Below are positions 44,458-52,400 of a stretch of DNA of 64,000 bases, piece by piece. This DNA is from Streptomyces kurssanovii (lineage in GTDB: Bacteria > Actinomycetota > Actinomycetes > Streptomycetales > Streptomycetaceae), in the NCBI RefSeq assembly GCF_014649695.1, contig NZ_BMTN01000001.1, forward strand, positions 1 to 64,000, given 5' to 3'. The number at the start of each line of letters is the position of its first letter. Position 1 is the stretch's first letter. The notes below the pieces were generated by a model. That model was not told where the DNA came from and did not search any database. It worked only from the letters and a program-made list of their open reading frames with translations. The translations under genes and the position numbers were made by a program.

Positions 44458-45646
44458 TCACGCCTTGTAAAACGAGACAGTTGAACGGCTGAAACCGCGC
44501 CTTCTTCTGTGCCGAGATCGATGCGTTCCCAGGCTACGAGGTCCAGTCGGGCGTTGGTGTGGTGGGGGTCTCGACCGGTGAAGATCGGCCGATGCTTCCT
44601 GTCGGCCCAGCCGGTCGGGCCGATGAGTTCGATGGCCGGATTCCGCCGGGTGCGGCTGGGATGCGGGCCACCTCGAGTGCTGGTGCGCATGTGGGAAGGT
44701 GTGAAGAGGACGGTACGCGGACCCCGCTGCCCGCCGTCCGACACGGCTTCTCGGGGTCACGCAGCGGTCCATGGCGTGGATGGGCACCGGACCTCCCCCG
44801 GGTCGGAGGTGCGAGCGGTGGCCGTGGCCAGGTTGAACGAGTGGTGCTCGTCTGCGACGCTGCGTGAATCGACAACTGCGGTGGGGGAGCGTGCGGCTGA
44901 TCGTACTTGCGTTGCTCGTAACAGTGGCGCTGGGATGCGGCGCCGCCGAGGACTAAGGCCTGCCTTGGGGGAAGCGGCGCCACAGGCGGACGGGCCGATG
45001 AGATACCGGGAGACTCCGCCGGACGACTTGGCTCGGGGCCAGTACAAGCGAAGTCACGATGCGGCCGGTCCTGACCGTGTGACGACGAGGATGTCGCCGG
45101 ACGTGGACTTCAGTACGTTGGAGGCATCGTGCACCTGGGCGGCGAGTCCGCGGTGCTGAAGGTGGACAAGGTGATGCCCTCGGGCGTCGACGCCGACGAC
45201 GTAGACCTCGACGCCTTAGCCGCCGAGTCGAGCACGATTCGCGATGACCTGCGTGTGCACTGCAGGCCAGCCGGTCAAGGCAGTTGCCCTCTCGAACTTG
45301 CAAGAAGAGCGGTTCTGCCGCATTGGTGTCGCGACGGACGACATGTCGGCAGCGGTGGACGCGACACGGCGTCCACGGGAACCGCGCGAGGCGACGATGC
45401 GGATGACGGCGTTGAGGCTCTGCGAGGGCAGGGCCTCGCGATCCGGGTTCCCTGTCGCGGCGTGGTGGCGTCGTCAGCCCGGAAAGCCCCCTTGGCCGTG
45501 CGCCTGTGTCGACCCCGCACGATTCCCGAGCGTCGACGGCGCAGGCAAGGCTGCGTCGCGCCGGGTTCCCGTTACCACCGTGGACCGGGGTGTCGCTTTC
45601 GCCTCTCACATGGAGGATCCGACATTCTCATAACGGGGCCGGGAGG
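44458..45646. other. 1.2-kb region without a supported gene
   Basis: No frame is convincing. Minus-strand 44744-44458 has a slightly protein-like patch (AIELIGPTGWADRKHRPIFT, LDLVAWERIDLGTEEG), and plus-strand 45129-45250 another (LKVDKVMPSGVDADDVDLDA, LAAESSTIRDDLRV), each without start or ribosome site. They may be relics of earlier toxin or immunity genes, as often found in arrays of polymorphic-toxin cassettes. Confidence 0.35.
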
Positions 45647-46102
45647 TCAGAAGGTGTCGAAGGTGTCGATGTGCCGTCGGATCTCCGTCAGGACCTCTTC
45701 GCTGCCACCCGTGGCCGGAAGGACCCACGGCGCTTCTTCGCCACTGGCCATGGCGAGGCTGCTGATGAAGCGCACGAGATCGGGTGACGGCACGAACGAG
45801 TCACGCAGCCACGTCGCGAAGACGGCTGCCTCGTCGGCGGTGACATCGACGAGGGTGATGTAGGCGTAGTCAGGCTCTTCCATGGACGAGGTGCCGTTGA
45901 TCCACACCTCGGGAGTCAGTGCGATCTCGAAGTCGAGCGCCTGCTCGCCGTGCAGTGGGGAGGTCGCATGCTCGATGACGGGGTCGGGGAATGCCTGGCG
46001 GAGCGCACGCTCCAGCGACAACAGGTTGGAGCGCCAGGCGCCGCCGTCCTCCTGAGGGGGGTAGAAGCCGATATTGGTGCGGATATTGCGTTCGGTGGCC
46101 AC
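45647..46102 (-). CDS. Putative immunity protein for the REase-fold toxin
   Basis: A 151-aa acidic protein. GTG at 46102 with GAGGGA six bases upstream is preferred over ATG 46123. Sequence: NIRTNIGFYPPQEDGGAWRS, NLLSLERALRQAFPDPVIEH, LDFEIALTPEVWINGTSSME, DYAYITLVDVTADEAAVFAT and WLRDSFVPSPDLVRFIS. I do not recognise the family, but size, acidity and position 28 bases after the toxin gene on the same strand are those of a cognate immunity protein. Confidence 0.65.
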   Translation of the reverse strand: MATERNIRTNIGFYPPQEDGGAWRSNLLSLERALRQAFPDPVIEHATSPLHGEQALDFEIALTPEVWINGTSSMEEPDYAYITLVDVTADEAAVFATWLRDSFVPSPDLVRFISSLAMASGEEAPWVLPATGGSEEVLTEIRRHIDTFDTF

Positions 46103-46130
46103 TGTGTTTCCCTCTTGGTTCACGGCTGAT

Positions 46131-47780
46131 TCAAGGTACGTAGCGCGTCGACCCTGGAGTCCCCGTCATCGCCATCATGGATTGCCAGTACGCGGCATTG
46201 TCCGTGCCGTTCGTGACGATCTCCAAGCCTCGGATCTCGTTGTTCGCGGGGTTGGCCATGGCCTGCTTGTACCGGGCCAGCTCGTTCTGGTCGCCGCGAT
46301 ACATGGAGTCCACCAGGGGATCCCATGCGATCTTGCCCTGGCTGTTGACCTTGACGGGCTTGGCCAGGGTCTCATCGACCCTGTCCAGAGACCTGAAGCT
46401 CTTCTTCTTGCAGTCCGGGTCCCGGACGTGCTTCGCCTCGACAAGATGACCGTCGGCCGGACGTACGCCGTCCACCATCAGGCCGCGCGTCCGGCCTGCC
46501 AGCGGCACCTCTCGTTCTGGGTATCCCGCGATGCGGAGTTGGTACGCGTTGTCCGGGCTGTGCGGGCCTCCACCGCCGGCCAGTCCGCCCGGATTGAGGG
46601 AACTCGCCCAGGCGCGGAACCGCTGCTGCTCCGAGACGGTGAGCAGACGGCTGGACCCGGGGGCGGGCGGAATGGGGTCGGCGAAGGGTATGCCGGGGTC
46701 GACCGGGTTGACGGTGGGCAACAGCGTCGGGGGTGTTCCGGTGAAGGACGCCAACCTGACCGGAACGGGTATCGGCACCGGTACGGGGATGAGCGGAGGC
46801 AGGAACGGTACTCCAGGCGGACCGGGAGACGTAGGCCCCTCGGGCTCCGGCAGCTTGACTCGCTCGGCGGCGGAGTCGAGCGCGTGTGCGACGTTGCCCA
46901 GGTCCTGTATCCAGGGGTCGCTGAGCACCGCGTCATACAGGCCGCCGTCGTATCCGTTCGCCCCGAACATCGGCTGGTCCCAGGGCATGTCGACGGCGAA
47001 GAGATCGTTCTGGTGCTGCTGGATCTTCTCCTTGGCCGCCTCGACGTGGTCCGCGTACCGATCACACGCCTTGGCGAGTTGCGAGCATGCGGCGACCAGA
47101 TTGGTCACCAGAGGCTCGTCCACCTCTGCCTTCACCGGCGGGCAGGTGAGGCCGACGAAGTGTTTGACGTACGCACGGAAGGCGTCTGCGGCCTCACCGG
47201 AGTGAGCCTTGCCGGCAGTACTGGAGTAGGTCTGCGCGTCTTCCAGGAACCGCTGCATCAGGGAGCCGGCCTGCCGCCAGGACCGGGCGACGTCCCGGAT
47301 CTTCTCCTGCGAGCCGCGAAACCGGTCGCTCCTTCCTGAGGGTGCGTACTGGTCGTACCAGGCGGTCTCGCCGACCACTTCGGGCAGTTCACGCCCGAGG
47401 CCGAGGTAGTTCTCGGTGCAGTCGGCCCCCGGGTCGCCCATTCCGACGGTCAGATCCACCTGCTTGCCGAGAAGCCGGGCGACCAGCTTGCTCTCCTGGG
47501 CCATGAACTCACGGGCGGTGCGCATGAGACCGCGGCTCGTCTCCCCGAGGACGTAGGAACTGAAGCCCATCTGGTTCAAGGTGGCGGACGCGGCCGACAC
47601 GTACACCTTGGCGAACGCCCGTCCGGCGTCGTCGTCTCCGGCCATCCCGTGCTGCCGCGCCAGCTCGTGGCCCAGGGCAATGGCTGTGTCGCGGGCACCG
47701 CGCATGGACTCGATGAGCCCCATGGAGCCGCGGATCATTCCTTCGGCGATGAACTTCAGGTCAGGTGCGAGTCCGCTCAC
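46131..47780 (-). CDS. Polymorphic toxin with restriction-endonuclease-fold (Tox-REase-2-like) C-terminus
   Basis: A 549-aa protein; GTG at 47780 follows GGGGAGG. The N-terminal ~330 residues are a helical WXG100-like export region (MIRGSMGLIESMRGARDTAI, KIRDVARSWRQAGSLMQRFL, ACSQLAKACDRYADHVEAAK). Then comes a Pro-rich linker (PPLIPVPVPIPVPVRL) and a C-terminal nuclease: YQLRIAGYPEREVPLAGRTR, MVDGVRPADGHLVEAKHVRD with the D-x-ExK catalytic signature (E/K near 446-448), then LDRVDETLAKPVKVNSQGK and EIRGLEIVTNGTDNAAYWQS. This matches the 'restriction endonuclease fold toxin 2' group. Exported nuclease for contact-dependent or type VII-mediated competition. A ~45-base piece of its middle is repeated at ~38885-38930. 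Confidence 0.88.
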   Translation of the reverse strand: MSGLAPDLKFIAEGMIRGSMGLIESMRGARDTAIALGHELARQHGMAGDDDAGRAFAKVYVSAASATLNQMGFSSYVLGETSRGLMRTAREFMAQESKLVARLLGKQVDLTVGMGDPGADCTENYLGLGRELPEVVGETAWYDQYAPSGRSDRFRGSQEKIRDVARSWRQAGSLMQRFLEDAQTYSSTAGKAHSGEAADAFRAYVKHFVGLTCPPVKAEVDEPLVTNLVAACSQLAKACDRYADHVEAAKEKIQQHQNDLFAVDMPWDQPMFGANGYDGGLYDAVLSDPWIQDLGNVAHALDSAAERVKLPEPEGPTSPGPPGVPFLPPLIPVPVPIPVPVRLASFTGTPPTLLPTVNPVDPGIPFADPIPPAPGSSRLLTVSEQQRFRAWASSLNPGGLAGGGGPHSPDNAYQLRIAGYPEREVPLAGRTRGLMVDGVRPADGHLVEAKHVRDPDCKKKSFRSLDRVDETLAKPVKVNSQGKIAWDPLVDSMYRGDQNELARYKQAMANPANNEIRGLEIVTNGTDNAAYWQSMMAMTGTPGSTRYVP

Positions 47781-48281
47781 TGTGCTGCCTCCCCGTTGCA
47801 GACGTGAGTGATCAACTTAGTACGAGTCGCTCTGGCACGTCTGCTGGGTATCGGCCGACTGTGGCGCGGTACGAGGGGACTTGCCGCTTCGAGTCGGAGC
47901 GCTGTCTTGTTCGGGCAGCACCGCAGATGCTCTCCGAGAGACGCCGGGAACTGAAACGTTCGTTGCTGTCGGGAACTGTCCAAGGGAGCGCACGTTCCCG
48001 CTCCTGGACCGGTCCGGAGCCTCACCTCACAAAGAGGGAGATAAGTCGTCACTACCGGTACCAGGCTGAACTCGGCGGGCTAGGGGATCGCCCGGTCGGG
48101 GGAACGGGGGAGTTCTCCAGACGAACGGGGGTGTGGGGTGCGTACCCTTGATCGGGCGGGACTTGGTGGGGTGTGAGGCGGTACGGGGCGGGTGTGTACG
48201 CGGGGGCCGGGTGGCTGTACGCGGGGTGAGGCGTGTCGGGGAGACGGCTGGCGGCGTTGCACGCGGGAGGTGGTGGTGCGG
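47781..48281. other. Divergent intergenic region
   Basis: About 500 bases between the minus-strand toxin and the plus-strand XRE gene. It must hold both promoters. The stretch nearest the XRE gene (48085-48280) is G-rich on the plus strand with runs such as GGGGGAACGGGGG; no gene, RNA or clear operator can be supported. Confidence 0.35.
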
Positions 48282-49193
48282 ATGACCATTGAGGACGAGC
48301 AGGGGCTCGGTGTCGCGCACGGTGCGGGCGACGGTGACGGGTACGGACAGGGGAGTGGGGATGCGGGCGGGGGTGCGCGCGGGGACGGGGACGGCTCGGG
48401 GGCGGGCATCCTGGGTGTGTTCGGGCGGCAGTTGAAGCGGTTCCGGGAGTGGGCGGAGCACGACCGGGCGGCGTTCGGGGCGATGACGGGCTACTCGGCG
48501 TCGACGATCGCGAGCTACGAGCAGGGGCGGCGCGTGCCGCAGCCGGCGTTCATCGACAAGGCGGATGAGCTGCTGGGAGCGCGGGGTGTGTTGAAGGAGA
48601 TGAAGGAGGAGGTCGCGCGGGCGCAGTATCCCGCGTTCTTCCGTGATGCGGCCAAGTTGGAGGCCGAGGCCGTAGAGCTGCACGTGTACGACAACCAGGT
48701 GGTGAACGGGCTCCTACAGACAGAGGAGTACGCGCGCGCCGTGTTCACCATGCGGCGTCCCATCCTGAGCGACGAGACGATCGAGGAGCGTGTCGTTGCT
48801 CGTATCGCGCGGCAGGGAGTCCTGGTTCGGAAGCCCTTGTCCACTTTCAGCTTCGTCATCGAAGAGTCGGTCCTCACCCGCCCTGCCGGAGGCAGTGATG
48901 TGATGCGAGGGCAGCTAGAGCACCTTCTTCTCTGCGGTCAGCACAGGCACGTCGACATCCAGGTCATGCCCAACAAGCGTGAGGAGCACGCCGGGCTGGC
49001 TGGACCGTTCACCTTGATCGAGACGAAGGAAGAACGGAGGATCGCCTACGTGGAGGCATACAAGCACAGCCGTCTCTACACGGACCGGAGGACTGTGCGG
49101 GAGCTCGAAGAGCAGTACGGTCTCCTTCGGGCGCAGGCGCTCACACCGCGCGAATCGCTGGCCTTCATCGAGAAGTTGCTTGGAGAGACATGA
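48282..49193 (+). CDS. Helix-turn-helix DUF5753 protein (Scr1-type antitoxin/regulator)
   Basis: A 303-aa protein; ATG at 48282 follows GGGAGG. After an unusual Asp/Gly-rich leader (residues ~8-42), the XRE helix-turn-helix reads GRQLKRFREWAEHDRAAFGA, MTGYSASTIASYEQGRRVPQ; the DUF5753 domain has EAVELHVYDNQVVNGLLQTE, YARAVFTMRRPILSDETIEE, FVIEESVLTRPAGGSDVMRG, HVDIQVMPNKREEHAGLAGP and a C-terminal LTPRESLAFIEKLL. These are abundant streptomycete regulators coupled to DUF397 proteins, considered antitoxin-like. The stop overlaps the next ATG (ATGA at 49190-49193). The low-complexity leader is longer than usual. Confidence 0.95.
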   Translation: MTIEDEQGLGVAHGAGDGDGYGQGSGDAGGGARGDGDGSGAGILGVFGRQLKRFREWAEHDRAAFGAMTGYSASTIASYEQGRRVPQPAFIDKADELLGARGVLKEMKEEVARAQYPAFFRDAAKLEAEAVELHVYDNQVVNGLLQTEEYARAVFTMRRPILSDETIEERVVARIARQGVLVRKPLSTFSFVIEESVLTRPAGGSDVMRGQLEHLLLCGQHRHVDIQVMPNKREEHAGLAGPFTLIETKEERRIAYVEAYKHSRLYTDRRTVRELEEQYGLLRAQALTPRESLAFIEKLLGET

Positions 49194-49405
49194 ACGTCGA
49201 GAAGTCTGTACCGGCTACCCCTGAGCTGGCGTGGTTCAAGAGCAGCTACAGCAGCGGCGAGGGTGGTCAGTGCGTGGAGGTTGCGGCCTGCCTTGGTGCG
49301 GTTCATGTCCGCGACTCCAAGGACACCACCGTGCCGATGCTCACTGTGCAGACGGGTGCCTGGCACGCCTTCGTCGGGTACGCCGCGAGGGGCGACGCCG
49401 TGTAG
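49190..49405 (+). CDS. DUF397 protein (Scr1-type toxin-like partner)
   Basis: A 71-aa protein with the whole DUF397 signature: ELAWFKSSYSSGEGGQCVEV, AACLGAVHVRDSKDTTVPML and TVQTGAWHAFVGYAARG. Start ATG overlaps the upstream regulator's stop, showing translational coupling. Such pairs (e.g. the bldB/abaA-linked and Scr1/Scr2 type) act in development and as toxin-antitoxin modules in Streptomyces; which applies here is unknown. Confidence 0.95.
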   Translation: MNVEKSVPATPELAWFKSSYSSGEGGQCVEVAACLGAVHVRDSKDTTVPMLTVQTGAWHAFVGYAARGDAV

Positions 49406-49423
49406 GCAGGGGGTCGGGTTGGC

Positions 49424-49459
49424 GTGGGGCGGTTCCCAAGGTCTTGGGAACCGCCCCAC
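49424..49459. terminator. Perfect 17-bp hairpin terminator
   Basis: Bases 49424-49440 and 49443-49459 are perfect reverse complements (core GGGGCGGTTCCCAAG) with a 2-base gap; in RNA the top pairs would open to a normal loop. It stands between the convergent DUF397 gene and the methyltransferase gene and should terminate from both sides. Confidence 0.9.
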
Positions 49460-49469
49460 CGCGTTTACG

Positions 49470-52400
49470 TCAGGCCTCTACGGGGACGGGCTCTGGCGGT
49501 GCCCAACGGCCGGCGGCGATTTCCGCGTCGAGCCGCGTCTGGAAGTGCGCGTGTGCGGTGCGCATTTCGGTCTCGCGGTCGGCCTTGTAGAACGGCGCGG
49601 TGTAGCCATCGGGGGGCGGGTCGGCCGGCTTAGCCAAGTGATTGAGAAGAAGTGAGTAGGCGTCACTGGACTGGCCGTAACCTTGTGCGTGGTGCGCCCG
49701 TGCGATCTTGCGGCCGTTCATATCGAAGAACATCTCCAGCTCGTAGTCGGAGAGTACGGGGTAGCGGGACCTATAGATGGCCACGAGTTGATCAGCGGTG
49801 ATTCCGAGCCAGACAGCGACGAGTGCGTCAAGTTCAACGAGCGCGGCCCGTCGGCTGTACTCGGAGCGCAGCGGTGTCGCCAACTCCCATACAGGTGTGA
49901 GGTGTTGCGAGAGGGGTTCGAGGTGCGGCCACTCGTGTGCCCACCCTTCGTAGTGGGGCCACGTCAGGTGAAATAGCTCCTGCCACAGATCCTGGTAGGC
50001 GTCTGTGAGGCAATTTAGGCGGAGAGTGCGAACGAGGAGCGCCTCGGCCAGCGGATGGCTGGACGTAGGGGCTGGCATTTTCGCTACCTCTGCAACGCTC
50101 ATGTGCGCCCGTCCCGTGATTCGGAGCAGGTAATCCGAAGGAAGGGCGGCCCAGAAGCCCGACACGAGAGAGGTGACGCGATTATCCTGCACGTGCATGC
50201 TGCGTACGGCGTTTACATGTGCGGTGCCGGGCGGGACTAGCGCCGCAAAGAGGCTACGTTCAGTATCGAATGGAATCATGTCACGCCAAGCGACTCGATA
50301 GCGCGAGGTGTAAGGTCCCCAAGCGCCCCAGCTTTCCTGGGCATTCACGAAGGTATTTTCGTCTGTTGCGCGGTAATAGTTGGTTCGAGGGACGGCTGAC
50401 CGTGGAAGGTTGAGCAGGTCGTACGGAGAGTAATCGCGGTGGGTTTTGCAAGGAATATTTGGCTTCTTTGCAAATGTGTTTGCTACCCCGAGGAATGGCC
50501 CCTGGAGGACGACCTCGCTCCATGAATCAGTTTCGGCGGTCCCCCACGCTACGAGACCGTTCTTGCGGGCCTGGTCCTCGAGATAGCCGATGGCGACCCG
50601 CGAGTTCAGCTCAGCGAGCTTTGGGTGATCCGCTGATAGGGCCGTGATCGCGCCCTGCTCATCCGTCGTTACAGGGTAGAGAAGTGGTGTCTGTGAAACG
50701 GGTAGGTCGGATTCTCCGAAGAGGCGTCGCCATTCCCGAAGTCGCTCGTTGTTAACATGCACAAGTCGGGCTCGATGGGGCCTTTGATCCCAGCGGCCGC
50801 GATCCTTAATCCCAGGTCGGGTGCCTGTTGCATCATGGGTGATCGATTTGACTAGCGTGGTCGGACTAAACAGCCAGCTTAGGTGCTGAAAGGAGATGCT
50901 CGCCGCGTGTCCGTAGATATTTAGGCCGAACTGTCGAGTAACTCGGATGTCGGGGAAGATTGCGGCCAGATTGGAGAAGTGTGCATGAATTCTTAGGTGC
51001 TTATATGCTGCCTCTCTGAGCGCCCCTTCCTTTACGCCTCCAAAGTGGGTGTCTGGATGGATCAGCCCAGTGACTCCGTGCTTTTGTTGGTTATTCCACG
51101 CTTGGCACATGAAAGCCCGATAAAGGTCAGGCTTTGTGCCCGCTAGTAGTGGATAGCGCGTGATTGAGCTAAGCGAGTTCGTGGTCCCGGTGTTCGATGC
51201 TAGTTCCGCTAGGAGGAACCTGTTGCCTGATGCGAGTACGTCCGATTTTCGGAGGTTCCATTCGCTTGATGTGGGCTTATCTGAGAGCTCGAACCATGGC
51301 TCTAGTTCGGCCAATACTAGGTTTTCCTGCCATTCCGGCCTCACCCACGGCGGGTTTCCCACCTGCAGGTCGTACCCGCCCCGCCCGAAGACTTGGGCGA
51401 ACTCCAACTCCCAGTGGAAGAAGCCCTGCTGGACCGCCACATCACGCGCAGCGCCCGCCCACGGGTACCGCGACTCCAAGTGATGCGCCCGGTCCATGCC
51501 CATGTAGTCCGGCAGGTCGTCCTCGTACGGGGACAGTTCGCTCAGGGACTCGAACTCCGAGATCAGCGAGTCCGCCGGGACCTCCTGGGTGCCCAGCAGC
51601 GACTCCGCGAAGTCCAGCCAGTCGTCCAAACAGGTCAGGGGGATCACCGCGCGGCGCTGTACCGACTTGATCTCCACCTTGCGGCGACCCGTGCGGCGCT
51701 TCTCGACGTCGTCGCGGGTGACTTCTTTGACTGTCACATTTCCGAGGAAATCGACTTCCTCGTAGGTGCGGATCACCTCGGACGCGGATCGAGAGGCGAC
51801 GGCCTGGGGCACGGCGGCCATTCGTGTGTACGCCCCGTCCGACCCGTCCAGCAGCGCAGCCTTCTGCACCGGCCAGAACCACAGCGCGCACCACGCGTCC
51901 ATCAGCGTCTTCAGCCGCCAGTACGGCGTATCGACCGCCTCCAGGTCAGCCAGCACGTCCTCCCGCTGCACCGCCTCCACCGGCTGACGCAGCCACTCAC
52001 TCTCCGCGCCCCAGACGTCGATCCGGCGCGAGATGTCCCGCTCCGAGATCTCCAGCCGCCGGCACACCAGCCCCCACAAGTACTCCGCCCTGCGCGCCAG
52101 CCCCTGAAGCCGCGCCGTCTGCTTCGCAGTCGGCGACTTGGTGATCGCCTTGCGCCAGGCCGCCAGGCGCTTCGCGTCCTCCGGCGCGAGTGCTTTCGCC
52201 TCCTTCTCGGCCGCGACCGCGCCCCACTCCTTCGCCGGCAGTAGGAAGTGGTGGACAGACCCCTCCGGCAGGCCGTCCGAAGCAGCCGTCAGCGGGAAGC
52301 GTTCCGGCGTCGTCCCCAGCCAGCCGCCCTTCTTCAGCCGCTCCGGGCCGTAGATCTCCCGCCGCCCGCCGATGAGCGAGTTGCCCCGCCGCAGGTGCAG

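Noticed and set aside
44690-44770. Possible tRNA or rRNA-like segment suggested by a GSGVRVPSS translation
   Set aside because: No T-loop GTTCRA, no cloverleaf pairing and no acceptor stem could be drawn.
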